From: UBA1369 sp964571725
GTDB lineage: Bacteria > Patescibacteriota > Gracilibacteria > UBA1369
NCBI GenBank assembly: GCA_964571725.1
Contig: CAZNDB010000002.1
Location: 124,001 to 188,000, forward strand
Length of the DNA: 64,000 bases
Reading direction: 5' to 3'
A model generated the notes under the pieces. It searched no databases, had not been told where the DNA came from, and saw nothing but the letters and a program-made list of their open reading frames with translations. Position numbers and translations under genes: made by a program. The stretch's first letter is position 1; each line of letters opens with the position of its first letter. This document shows positions 18,241-26,274 of the stretch, in pieces.

Positions 18241-19214
18241 GGAGGACTCTTTTTACCGATCTTGGCGGGACGCTCAAGTTTTTTACGAATTTTATCGGTC
18301 AGTTCCAGAGGTTTCGGATCCATCCAGTCATACAGATGGGCGATTTTTTTACAAACCGTTGCTTCCACGCCGGTAGTGTGTTCAGTCACAATCAGGTCGG
18401 AATGCAGGGGAAAATCCATTTTAAACTGTCCCACCAGAGATTCGACGTGACGAAAAGAACGGTCTACCAGTCCGGCGCGGGCCAGATAAGCTCCTTCCAG
18501 AAAGACACTGCCCTCGGCGTTTTCGGGCAGACAGATTTGTCGGCGGACTTCCATGATTAAAGATTGTCTGGCCTGTTCATCGGCCTGGTCCAGAATAGCC
18601 CGCAGATCTTCCAGCTCTGCCCGGGCTTCAGCGGAAAGCGGCTGGTTTTGGCGTAGTGTCCGGGCCTTTTCACGTCTTGGTTCCAGGGGCGAATCGGAAA
18701 AATGCCACATGAAAACCGATTTATTGAGAGCATTGACCTGATCGGCCAAAAAAGCCATATCAAAGCCCGCGCTGACCGCTTTTACCCCGACATAGGAATG
18801 CACTTCGGCATCATGTCTGTCCAGATAATCGAGCGACCATTTGACCTTTTCCTCCTGCTCAACCTGTCCGCCCATAGAATCGATCCAAAGGCCGATCTTG
18901 ATTCTGCCTTCCATCAAAGTTTCCAGTACCTTCCGGCTAAAATACCCGTTTTCCTGAAGTGCCTCCAGACAGGCGTTGGCCTGAATAACTTTCTTCTCGA
19001 ATAACAGCCGGTTCTGGTCATTTTTTAGTCCTATTTCCTGCAGGCTTTTAGCGTCTTCAATATAAGCCAGCAGCTCCAAAATAAGCGGCCCCAGAGCCAG
19101 TTTCTCGCCACTTTTTGTATCTATGGCAGTTACCAGCAGGGGACTTTCCGGAGAAAGCTCGCGGTCGGCAATAATTACCAGTTCACCGTCAAAATTTTGG
19201 GTTGAATCAGTCAT
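18231..19214 (-). CDS. ClpP/crotonase-fold serine-protease-like protein
   Basis: A 327-residue protein. Residues about 105-185 look like the ClpP fold: IGLWIDSMGGQV (Gly-rich turn), AEVHSYVGVKAVSAGFDMAF with candidate nucleophile Ser148 in the AVSAG position of ClpP's ASMG, and SVFMWHFSDS with candidate catalytic His171. An N-terminal domain of about 100 residues and a basic C-terminal tail (KKLERPAKIGKKSPPQK) are not part of canonical ClpP. No signal peptide, so cytoplasmic. It could be a protease or a non-proteolytic relative; the catalytic Asp is not identified. Its own promoter is at 19238-19265. Confidence 0.7.
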   Translation of the reverse strand: MTDSTQNFDGELVIIADRELSPESPLLVTAIDTKSGEKLALGPLILELLAYIEDAKSLQEIGLKNDQNRLLFEKKVIQANACLEALQENGYFSRKVLETLMEGRIKIGLWIDSMGGQVEQEEKVKWSLDYLDRHDAEVHSYVGVKAVSAGFDMAFLADQVNALNKSVFMWHFSDSPLEPRREKARTLRQNQPLSAEARAELEDLRAILDQADEQARQSLIMEVRRQICLPENAEGSVFLEGAYLARAGLVDRSFRHVESLVGQFKMDFPLHSDLIVTEHTTGVEATVCKKIAHLYDWMDPKPLELTDKIRKKLERPAKIGKKSPPQK

Positions 19215-19237
19215 GTCTAAATTAGTTTGAGGGGTTT

Positions 19238-19265
19238 ATTCTACAATGTTTTTATATTTTTGCAA
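19238..19265 (-). promoter_or_regulatory. Promoter of the ClpP-like gene
   Basis: On the minus strand TTGCAA (19265-19260) and TAGAAT (19243-19238) with a 16-base spacer, about 24 bases before the ATG at 19214. Confidence 0.5.
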
Positions 19266-19326
19266 GCTTTTTGTTTTGGGCTTTTGCCCTGCTGATACTA
19301 TCAATGTTCTATACATAAAAAGACCC

Positions 19327-20070
19327 ATGCTTTTCAAAACCAACACTATCGTCGGACACCGCGGCTGCCAGCTGGTTAATCAGAATAATACCATTGAAGC
19401 GTTTGAAAAAGCCCTGGAGGCGGGCGCGGAAATGGTGGAAATGGACATCCGGAGAACCAGGGACGGGGTGCTGGTGGTAATTCACGACAAAGAAATCGGC
19501 GGGGCACGCATACGGGGAACTCTTTATGAAGATTTGGCCGTACTGGCCAATCAGGAAGGCCGGGTGCTGCCAACCCTGGAAGAGGTTTTAAAAAGACTGG
19601 AAGGAAAATTACTGCTGGATATCGAATTGAAGGAAGCCGGATATGAAGAAGAAGTTCTGGGACTGATCCTGAAATATTTTTCGCCGGGTGAGTTTGTAAT
19701 CAGCAGTTTCATGGACGCGGTATTACTGAAAGTCAAAAGGCGCTTTCCGACAGTAAAAACCGGCCTGATCCTGGGCGTGGGACCCCATAACGAGGATTTT
19801 AAAGCCAGGGGACTGTGGCGGATTGTCCAAAAAATCAGTGAATACCTGCCCTGGCGAAGAGCCGAAGCCTGCGGAGCGGATTTTCTGGCCGTGAGCTTTA
19901 AACTATTATCCCTGGGCATGCTGAACTCTGCGCATAAAAGGGGGTTGCCGCTATTGGTCTGGAACATTAATGATCCGGAAATGCTCAGAAAATTGATGCT
20001 TACCCACAAGGTGGCGATGATCGGTACGGACAGACCGGATATTGCCGTTAAAATACGCAAGGATCTGTAG
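19327..20070 (+). CDS. Glycerophosphodiester phosphodiesterase
   Basis: A 247-residue GDPD-family enzyme hydrolysing glycerophosphodiesters to glycerol-3-phosphate and an alcohol. The family pattern is complete: GHRG near residue 10, NTIEAFEKALEAGAEMVEMDIR (metal-binding Glu and Asp), and the DGVLVVIHD His. VWNINDPEMLRKL and GTDRPD lie at the C terminus. ATG 19327 is chosen over upstream in-frame codons because the family begins only a few residues before the GHRG motif. No signal peptide, so cytoplasmic. It probably recycles lipid head groups, in keeping with a membrane-scavenging lifestyle. Confidence 0.9.
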   Translation: MLFKTNTIVGHRGCQLVNQNNTIEAFEKALEAGAEMVEMDIRRTRDGVLVVIHDKEIGGARIRGTLYEDLAVLANQEGRVLPTLEEVLKRLEGKLLLDIELKEAGYEEEVLGLILKYFSPGEFVISSFMDAVLLKVKRRFPTVKTGLILGVGPHNEDFKARGLWRIVQKISEYLPWRRAEACGADFLAVSFKLLSLGMLNSAHKRGLPLLVWNINDPEMLRKLMLTHKVAMIGTDRPDIAVKIRKDL

Positions 20071-20091
20071 TTTTCAGGGAGGCCGGCAGGT

Positions 20092-20120
20092 TTGACCAAA
20101 GGGTTGTTTTGGTTTATAAT
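20092..20120 (+). promoter_or_regulatory. Promoter of the SLH protein gene
   Basis: TTGACC (20092-20097) and a perfect TATAAT (20115-20120) with a 17-base spacer. The start point is expected near 20127, 16 bases before the ATG at 20143. It is one of the strongest-looking promoters in the window, in keeping with an abundant surface protein. Confidence 0.75.
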
Positions 20121-20142
20121 AATATGAGTTAATTTTGCTTAT

Positions 20143-22413
20143 ATGAAAACCAAAATAAATCATTTTTCAACGATAATTTTGTCTCTGATGCTCTTCGGGA
20201 CGGGCAGTTCCAGCGTATTGGCCGCGGCGGGCAGTCTTTCTCCAGTCAACACAACGACGCAGCCACTGACTAACACTTCGACTATTAATCCTGCCTTGAT
20301 CACACCAATACTGGGAGCGGCCCCGGACATCAACTGTTACGGCAAAATCAGCTCGGAAGGAGCGGGGACATCTGGTTCCTATAATTATGACGTGCTCTGG
20401 ACAATTGCCTCAATCAATAATCCTACCCATACTTATAAAATTCATTACGAAGGCGATGACAGCATCAATCCGCAGACGCTTACCAGTTTATGGCACACGC
20501 TGCTGCCAAATCCCTATGTTTTACCAAAAACGGCCTATCAGCTGAAAGCGGGCGAGGCCTCCAAAACAGCTTTTCTGTCAGTTCAGCTGCTTGACCTCTT
20601 TAACAATGACAAGGTGTTGAAGGGATATACATGCAAACTTAATCTGACCAATAAAAATTCAGCCTCAACTACGGATAATACAAACAATCTGATCCAGATA
20701 ACTCCCAATATTCTCGATCGTGACTTTCTGGCACCTCCCAGTACCAGCCTGGTTTTCAGCAATCTGACCGTCAGTCCCGATCCATACGTGCCGTCCGATT
20801 CTTCCAGCGCCAGCTTCAATTATGATCTGGATACCGGGGGAAAGGATCTGTATGTAAATTTTACCGTGATGAACGGGGCAAAGACCAAGACAGTATTCTC
20901 CAAATCGTCCAAGATTAATTACAAGGGGAGCACTTTCACCCTTTGGAACGGCAAAGACCAGAACGGCCAGGCCGTGCCGGCCGGTTCTTATTACTTGAAA
21001 GCAACTCTGACCGATGCCGCTACCAGCGGAACAATCAATAGCTCTCAAAACCTAACCACCTTTAAAACTCTGGAAAAAACTTTTTCCGTTCAGGCCGGCA
21101 CCGCCGCTGGAACGGGACAAACCGGCGGGAGCCAAGCCGGTTCCGGATCATCAAGTAGTGCCGGGGCTGCATCCGGGTCGGCGGGCAGCAGCGGATCGAC
21201 AACAGGCGCCGCCGGTACAACCGGGACAAGTGAAGAAGCTTCCAAGCCGCCTTTGAAACCTTCCCCGATTGAACTTAAATGTACCCCGGAATCGAAAGTG
21301 CTCTATTTCGAGAACGATGAGCCGGCCTATGACCGCATCTTTGTGAATTGCTCGATCAATTTGCCGGCCACGGTGAAAGCCTCCATCTATAAAAAAGCTT
21401 ATGATCCGGCGAACGCCGACAATTCAGCCAACCTGGTCAAGGAAATTCTGCTGGAAACACCCAAGAAAAAAGGCCTGTTTAAAGTTGGCTGGGACGGTTT
21501 CGACGACTATGACCGACCAGTGGCCCTGGAAGAATATAATTTTGTAGTGGAAGCCCTGATCGACAGCACCTATAAGCCAAAGATCTCCGCCAAGCAGTTT
21601 AAGGTTGAGAATGTCCCCGCGCCGGAAAGCGCGCAGACAGAAGACGGCGCTGCCGCTGAAGGCGACAACGGCCAGGCCAGCGCGGAAAATGTGGAAAATC
21701 TGCACGGAGCGGCCGATGAAACTCCCAAACCGGGATTATTGGAACAGGTTTCCACGGCTATTTTTGGAGAGGAAACAAGTCTGACCGACCAACAGGCCAG
21801 CGCGGAAAACAAGCCTGCCGAAAAAATCATGAGTAAATGTCCCAATGTTTTCTATCCGATTGACATTGCCAACAGTCCCTATGAGTCCCTGATTAAAAAG
21901 GCTTTTGATGAGTGTCTGGTCGGCGGCTATCCGGACGGGACCTTCCGGCACAAAGAATGGATTACCCGGCCTGAGGCAATCAAAATGACCGTTCTGGCTT
22001 CGGGCAATATTGCCAAACAAGGTTGTTTTGATGCTGATTGCGGCAGTCCTTTTATGGATTTGGATATGTGGATGGGCCCCTGGGTAAGAGCCGCCTGGGA
22101 TTTAAAATTTATCAACGGAGTGGGACCGAACAGGCTGGGGACGGGCTATATTACCAGAGCGGAAGCAGTGGCGCTGATGGACAAGGCCTTTAAAATCCCG
22201 CCTTTTCAAGGTTGTTATACCGCCAATTGCGGCGCCGGTCATCCCAACAGCTTTTTTACGGACATCACCCAGTCCTGGCAGGGCCCTTATCTGAGAGCGG
22301 CCTGGGACAAGGGAATTATCCAGCCCCTGACCCCGGGAAAATTCTACCCCGAAAATCCGATGAGCAGGGCGATGTTTCTGGAATTGCTGTTTCAGGCCAA
22401 AAGCCTTAAGTAG
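20143..22413 (+). CDS. Secreted S-layer-homology protein with FlgD-like Ig domains
   Basis: A 756-residue exported protein. The signal peptide covers residues 1 to about 28 (ending VLAAAG). Two FlgD-Ig-like beta domains can be seen: TLWNGKDQNGQAVPAGSYYLK near 265-285 and VGWDGFDDYDRPVALEEYNF near 448-467, separated by a Gly/Ser/Thr linker around 325-365. Residues about 575-756 hold SLH domains (VGGYPDGTFRHKEWITRPEAIK; FFTDITQSWQGPYLRAAWDKGI). SLH domains usually anchor proteins to cell-wall polymers. Its last 8 bases overlap the convergent queG. Confidence 0.88.
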   Translation: MKTKINHFSTIILSLMLFGTGSSSVLAAAGSLSPVNTTTQPLTNTSTINPALITPILGAAPDINCYGKISSEGAGTSGSYNYDVLWTIASINNPTHTYKIHYEGDDSINPQTLTSLWHTLLPNPYVLPKTAYQLKAGEASKTAFLSVQLLDLFNNDKVLKGYTCKLNLTNKNSASTTDNTNNLIQITPNILDRDFLAPPSTSLVFSNLTVSPDPYVPSDSSSASFNYDLDTGGKDLYVNFTVMNGAKTKTVFSKSSKINYKGSTFTLWNGKDQNGQAVPAGSYYLKATLTDAATSGTINSSQNLTTFKTLEKTFSVQAGTAAGTGQTGGSQAGSGSSSSAGAASGSAGSSGSTTGAAGTTGTSEEASKPPLKPSPIELKCTPESKVLYFENDEPAYDRIFVNCSINLPATVKASIYKKAYDPANADNSANLVKEILLETPKKKGLFKVGWDGFDDYDRPVALEEYNFVVEALIDSTYKPKISAKQFKVENVPAPESAQTEDGAAAEGDNGQASAENVENLHGAADETPKPGLLEQVSTAIFGEETSLTDQQASAENKPAEKIMSKCPNVFYPIDIANSPYESLIKKAFDECLVGGYPDGTFRHKEWITRPEAIKMTVLASGNIAKQGCFDADCGSPFMDLDMWMGPWVRAAWDLKFINGVGPNRLGTGYITRAEAVALMDKAFKIPPFQGCYTANCGAGHPNSFFTDITQSWQGPYLRAAWDKGIIQPLTPGKFYPENPMSRAMFLELLFQAKSLK

Positions 22414-23467
22414 TTCCGCCCTCGATTTTTTCCAGCGCCGCACGGGCTTCTCTGCGCAGCATTTCGCTTTGATCGTTTCGGGCAATTTCTTTCAGCAGTG
22501 GCAGCAGTTTTGGGGTAAGACTGCGCGGGTCTTTTTTCAGGGAGTTTATAGTCGCGTTGATGGCGTTTCGGATTAATCCCTCCCTCTTGGCGCGCATCAG
22601 AGGCGAGCCGGCAAATCTTTCCAGGAATTGTTTTTCATCGCCTATGCTTAATATTTCCTCCAGGGACAGGGAGTCCCCGGCTATCGGCTTTTGATCGAGC
22701 AGGGGATTAGGAAGATCCGGGGCAAATTGCAAATTATAGGGGCAGACCTCCTGACATATGTCGCAGCCGAAAACCTGATTATCCAAAGCCGGCGCCAGTT
22801 CTTCCGGAAAGGACTTTTTGCTTTCAATGGTGAGATAACTGATACAGCGCCGCGCGTCGATTTGACCCGGCGCGACCAGCGCCCGGGTCGGGCAGGCCGT
22901 TTGGCAGCGCGTGCAGGTGCCGCAGCTGCCGGCGCGCGGCGCGTCAGGCTCCAGCTCCAGAGTAGTCAGGATTTCCCCCAGCAGGAAAAAAGAGCCCAGC
23001 CGGGGATTGATCAAGAGAGTATTTTTTCCGTAGAACCCCAGTCCGGCTTCGGCGGCATAAGCTTTTTCCAGAAGCGGTGCAGAATCCGTGCAAATCCTGT
23101 GCTGAAATCCGGGCCAGTTTTGATCCAGATATTTTTGCAGACCGGACAGCACGTTCCGAAAGATTTTGTGATAGTCGCGGCCCCAGGCATAGCGGGAAAC
23201 GCGGCCGTGGCCGGCCGGCGTATCCGGCTTTTTACGCGAATAATTCAAGGCTATTACTATCACCGATTTCGCGCCCGCCAAAATATTTTGCGGATCGGTT
23301 CGCAGAGCGGCGTCCTCCAGATATTTCATCTCTCCCTGATAACCACGGTCGATAAATTCCCGCAGGTTTTTGGAGGCTTCCGGCAGTTTTTCCGCACTGC
23401 AAAAGCCGATCAAATCCACGCCCAAATGTTTCAGAGCATAATCTTTAATTTGAGCCGTCTGATTCAT
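22406..23467 (-). CDS. queG: Epoxyqueuosine reductase
   Basis: A 353-residue enzyme catalysing the last step of queuosine synthesis (epoxyqueuosine to queuosine in tRNA), using cobalamin and two [4Fe-4S] clusters. The cluster ligands are visible as CGTCTRCQTACPTRAL and CDICQEVCPYN. The N-terminal domain carries SVIVIALNYS and the YHKIFRNVL segment, and the C-terminal end has HEAT-like helices (NAINATINSLKKD). Length is as expected. It is preceded by a small lipoprotein gene with a 4-base ATGA overlap, so the two are translationally coupled. Confidence 0.93.
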   Translation of the reverse strand: MNQTAQIKDYALKHLGVDLIGFCSAEKLPEASKNLREFIDRGYQGEMKYLEDAALRTDPQNILAGAKSVIVIALNYSRKKPDTPAGHGRVSRYAWGRDYHKIFRNVLSGLQKYLDQNWPGFQHRICTDSAPLLEKAYAAEAGLGFYGKNTLLINPRLGSFFLLGEILTTLELEPDAPRAGSCGTCTRCQTACPTRALVAPGQIDARRCISYLTIESKKSFPEELAPALDNQVFGCDICQEVCPYNLQFAPDLPNPLLDQKPIAGDSLSLEEILSIGDEKQFLERFAGSPLMRAKREGLIRNAINATINSLKKDPRSLTPKLLPLLKEIARNDQSEMLRREARAALEKIEGGTT

Positions 23468-23673
23468 GGGGTTGGGGGAAGGGAGGGAGTCTCGAGGGGA
23501 GGACCTTCCTCTTCCGGACCGCCGGTGACAACTATATTCACTTTGGAGTTTTTCATGGCCCTTTCACCGTTTTGCTCACCGGCAGCATTTTTGGGTATCT
23601 GCGTGCCGACGTTTTGGCAGGCGGCCAGAATTAACAGGGAAAGTAACAGGGTAAGAAGCGTAATTTTTTTCAT
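23464..23673 (-). CDS. Small lipoprotein upstream of queG
   Basis: A 69-residue protein with a textbook lipoprotein signal: MKKITLLTLLLSLLILAAC, lipobox LAAC with the modified Cys at residue 19. The mature chain of about 50 residues has no visible domain and ends in Pro/Glu-rich sequence (PLETPSLPPTP). Its stop overlaps the queG start by four bases (ATGA). A functional connection to queuosine is not apparent. Confidence 0.75.
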   Translation of the reverse strand: MKKITLLTLLLSLLILAACQNVGTQIPKNAAGEQNGERAMKNSKVNIVVTGGPEEEGPPLETPSLPPTP

Positions 23674-23709
23674 GTGGACAAATTTATGACAATTATTTTT
23701 TTGATATAT

Positions 23710-24138
23710 TTAATAACTGCAGCCGCTCCAGGCGGCCAATTCAGTGAAAGTTTGCTTGCCGGTAATGTCCGGTTTGCCGGGCATCTGCCAGGTGGGATAG
23801 CCCTCGATTCCGGCCGCCAGACAGGCTTCGGGGTCCGGGTCGGTACCTTTGGCGTCACATTCGACATAATCGATCAGGCTGAGGGCGCTGCCCAAAACTT
23901 CTTTCTGTTCGGAACAGTGCGGGCACCAGTAGGCTCCATAGAATTTGGCTCCGCCGGCGGTAAGACAGCGGGCTAATTGAGTCTCTTTTTCTCCAGCCTC
24001 AACGGTGACTGTTTGTGAAGTTTGTGAATCCATAACAGGCGTGGAGCCCTGCACCGAGACAATCTGTAATTCCTGGCTAACGGCTCCAAAGAGCAGTCCA
24101 ATGATAACCGGCCAGATGGTAAAAAATCCTAATTCCAT
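23710..24138 (-). CDS. Membrane-anchored thioredoxin-like protein (CPHC)
   Basis: A 142-residue protein with an N-terminal hydrophobic segment (residues 4-20), a short Ser/Thr/Gln linker, then a thioredoxin-like domain with Cys72-Pro-His-Cys75 in the context KFYGAYWCPHCSEQKEV. GIEGYPTWQ supplies the cis-Pro. The domain closely resembles the thioredoxin domain fused to bacterial VKOR proteins, so it probably passes electrons from exported proteins to VKOR (encoded at 40855-41541). It starts 14 bases downstream of the paralogous lipoprotein and forms an operon with it. Confidence 0.85.
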   Translation of the reverse strand: MELGFFTIWPVIIGLLFGAVSQELQIVSVQGSTPVMDSQTSQTVTVEAGEKETQLARCLTAGGAKFYGAYWCPHCSEQKEVLGSALSLIDYVECDAKGTDPDPEACLAAGIEGYPTWQMPGKPDITGKQTFTELAAWSGCSY

Positions 24139-24152
24139 ATTATGCGAATTGA

Positions 24153-24704
24153 TTAATTAGTGGCGGGAGCTGCGGTATCAGTGGTAACCGGAGCGCGGCC
24201 GACCGGTTCGGGAACACCGGTTTGTCCGGCGGGAGGAGTAGTGGCGGCAGTTTCCCCGGTTTTGGCGGCAGAGGCCTGTTCCACCAGTTTTTCCGCTTCC
24301 AATAATTGTTGTTTATCTTCGGGCGGCAATTTGTCTTGGCAATTGGAAAGTTTGCCCAACAAATAAAGAGGCTGTGATCCGACCAGATTTCCCTGTCCGG
24401 GGAAATACCAGGTGGGGTAGCTGGTAACGCCGGCTTCCAGACAGACTTTGTGGTCACCACCTTTGCCGCTGTCATCACATTCCTGATAAGGCAAAAATTG
24501 AACATCGTCTCCAAAAGCTTCTTTCTGGGACTGACAGTGCTGGCACCAATAAGATCCATACATGATAACGCCTTTTTCAGTTAAGCACTTGGCCAGATCG
24601 GCATACTTGCCCGGCGGCTTGGGACCGGTCTGTCCGCAGCCTGCAAGCAGGATCAATCCTGCGGTAACCGCCAGTACTTTAATCAAACGGGGGGACTGTA
24701 ACAT
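24153..24704 (-). CDS. Thioredoxin-like lipoprotein (CQHC)
   Basis: A 183-residue lipoprotein. The signal ends in the lipobox LAGC with Cys23. The thioredoxin-like domain has Cys54-Gln-His-Cys57 in the context VIMYGSYWCQHCQSQKEAF, an extra Cys cluster (QECDDSG, KVCLEAG), and GVTSYPTWYF with the cis-Pro. The C-terminal 55 residues are an Ala/Pro/Thr-rich tail. It is a paralog of the neighbouring gene at 23710 and likely a thiol oxidoreductase on the outer face of the membrane, partnering VKOR. Confidence 0.85.
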   Translation of the reverse strand: MLQSPRLIKVLAVTAGLILLAGCGQTGPKPPGKYADLAKCLTEKGVIMYGSYWCQHCQSQKEAFGDDVQFLPYQECDDSGKGGDHKVCLEAGVTSYPTWYFPGQGNLVGSQPLYLLGKLSNCQDKLPPEDKQQLLEAEKLVEQASAAKTGETAATTPPAGQTGVPEPVGRAPVTTDTAAPATN

Positions 24705-24753
24705 AACTATCTTTGGTTAAACGGAAATAATTGCCTGGTGATTATACACTGTC

Positions 24754-24782
24754 TTGTGTTTTAAAAAAATATTTGCCATAAT
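24754..24782 (+). promoter_or_regulatory. Promoter of the gene at 24814
   Basis: TTGTGT (24754-24759) and CATAAT (24777-24782) with a 17-base spacer. The start point is expected near 24790, about 24 bases before the ATG. Confidence 0.45.
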
Positions 24783-24813
24783 GCGGTCTTATTATTTGTT
24801 TTAGAAATGCAAT

Positions 24814-25356
24814 ATGGGCAGCGATGAAATCAAAAGGCCGGGAGAAAACGAATCCGGCGACACGGAACCCGTTTCTTTGACCACCCTGATGGAGACAATG
24901 GATGGAATGGGGTTTGAAGATCCGATACGCAGGGCGGTGATCATCAGCCTGACCTACCGGCTGCACAATGAACGAAAGCTGTCGATAGATTACATCAACG
25001 CTTTCCTAAAATTACAGGGACCTGAAAGGTTTCTGGAAAGGTTTTTACCGGAGTTTGACAATCAGGAGGAATCTCCCGAGACCAAGCCGGTACAGGCTAT
25101 TCCTTTCAGAAGAAAATCCAGTACCACCATGACGGCGGTAATCATTCCTCCCACCGCCTCCGTCGAAACTATTGAAACTCAACCAATTTCCATGATTCCC
25201 ACCTCGAATGACCTGCTGGCCAATATGAAACTGATGAGGGAAACAATTGAGGGGGCTTTAGATCAGGGCAGAAACGGAGGGCCCAAGGAGAGCATTGCTA
25301 TCATTGATAATGAGAAATCCGCCGCGGCAGCCGATCTGGCGAGAAAGAAAAGCTGA
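24814..25356 (+). CDS. Unknown acidic protein
   Basis: A 180-residue soluble protein with no signal or membrane segment. Residues about 20-85 are helical and well ordered (LTTLMETMDGMGFEDPIRRAVIISLTYRLHNERKL, then FLKLQGPERFLERFLPEF). The remainder is a Pro/Thr linker and a short helix ending in Lys residues. No family recognised. It lies between the divergent thioredoxin-like pair and recR, with a separate promoter, and a small hairpin at 25395-25410 follows it. A regulatory or scaffolding role is possible but unsupported. Confidence 0.65.
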   Translation: MGSDEIKRPGENESGDTEPVSLTTLMETMDGMGFEDPIRRAVIISLTYRLHNERKLSIDYINAFLKLQGPERFLERFLPEFDNQEESPETKPVQAIPFRRKSSTTMTAVIIPPTASVETIETQPISMIPTSNDLLANMKLMRETIEGALDQGRNGGPKESIAIIDNEKSAAAADLARKKS

Positions 25357-25394
25357 TTGTGGCAATGGCCCGGGTTTTGTGATAGAAAAATAAC

Positions 25395-25418
25395 GTCCGT
25401 CTATTCGGACTTAATTTT
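25395..25418 (+). terminator. Weak hairpin between the unknown gene and recR
   Basis: Stem GTCCG (25395-25399) / CGGAC (25406-25410), 6-base loop, followed by TTAATTTT. The stem is only 5 base pairs, so this may be an attenuator or a weak terminator rather than a full stop. It ends just before the recR start at 25428. Confidence 0.35.
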
Positions 25419-25427
25419 GCCGCAACC

Positions 25428-26054
25428 ATGAGTTCTTTTCTTCCCCAGCCAATTCAGAAGGTGATCGACGAATTCGCCCGGCTGCCGGGTATCGGTCCGA
25501 AGTCGGCCCAGCGGCTGGCCATGCATCTGCTGAACTCACCCAGTCTGCGCATAAACTCCCTGGCCGAGGCTGTCGCCAACGTGAAAATCGGACTGAAATT
25601 CTGTTTGGATTGTTTCAATATCGCTGAGGAGGACAAGTGCCGTTTTTGCCTTGACCCCATGCGAAACAGACAACAGTTCTGCGTGGTGGAGGATATTTTG
25701 GACGTGATCGCCCTGGAAAAAACCGGCCAGTTCAAAGGTTTATATCATGTGCTGCACGGCGTGCTGTCGCCGGTGGACGGGATCGGGCCCGATCAGATTA
25801 AAGTGGATGATTTACGGGCGCGGGTGGTTGATGTTTTGGGAGCGGGGATTGTACCGGGCGAACTGGAAGTCATCATTGCTACCAACCCCTCTCTGGAAGG
25901 CGAAACCACAGCCATGTATATTACCAAAATGCTCAAGCCTTTGGGCGTGCGTGTGACCAGGATCGGCAGGGGAATACCCGCGGGCGGGGATCTGGACTAT
26001 GCCGATGAAGTGACCTTGACCAGGGCCCTGCAGGGGAGGCTGGAGTATATTTAA
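25428..26054 (+). CDS. recR: Recombination mediator RecR
   Basis: A 208-residue RecR. Domains in order: helix-hairpin-helix (FARLPGIGPKSAQRLAMHLL, residues about 15-34), C4 zinc finger (CLDC...CRFC), Toprim domain (FCVVEDILDVIALEKTG, and TNPSLEGETTAMYI), and the C-terminal GIPAGGDLDYADEVTLTRALQGR. It loads RecA onto gapped DNA with RecO (and RecF where present). Length is slightly above the usual 198. No dnaX or ybaB neighbour is present, unlike the common arrangement. Confidence 0.95.
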   Translation: MSSFLPQPIQKVIDEFARLPGIGPKSAQRLAMHLLNSPSLRINSLAEAVANVKIGLKFCLDCFNIAEEDKCRFCLDPMRNRQQFCVVEDILDVIALEKTGQFKGLYHVLHGVLSPVDGIGPDQIKVDDLRARVVDVLGAGIVPGELEVIIATNPSLEGETTAMYITKMLKPLGVRVTRIGRGIPAGGDLDYADEVTLTRALQGRLEYI

Positions 26055-26171
26055 CGACCACATTTCCTCAGAGCCTTTTATCGGCAAGCAGCCATAACAG
26101 ATTTCTGGAGTGAAGGTGCTTTTATTTGCCACTCGTGAATTTGCTGCCTTTTTGCTGTATATTTATATACT

Positions 26172-26241
26172 CGACGGAGGCGTCGGCGCGGAAAGTCTGT
26201 AGTTGGAAAACTCCCCCTGCGGCGTTGGCCGAGGGGGAGTT
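26172..26241. other. Two hairpins in the recR / M23 convergent gap
   Basis: Hairpin one: CGACG (26172-26176), GAGG loop, CGTCG (26181-26185). Hairpin two: AACTCCCCCT (26209-26218) with AGGGGGAGTT (26232-26241), a 10-base-pair stem with a 13-base loop. Neither has a clear U-run. They sit between two converging genes, where a bidirectional transcription block is expected. Confidence 0.4.
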
Positions 26242-26274
26242 GGTGAGGGCTATCCTTTCCCGGTTAGCCCGTTG

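Noticed and set aside
21110..21240. Gly/Ser/Thr-rich repeats as a separate repeat element
   Set aside because: They are a low-complexity linker inside the SLH gene without a fixed repeat unit at DNA level.
26209..26241. Strong rho-independent terminator after recR
   Set aside because: The stem is good but there is no T run on either strand, so it is reported only as a hairpin.
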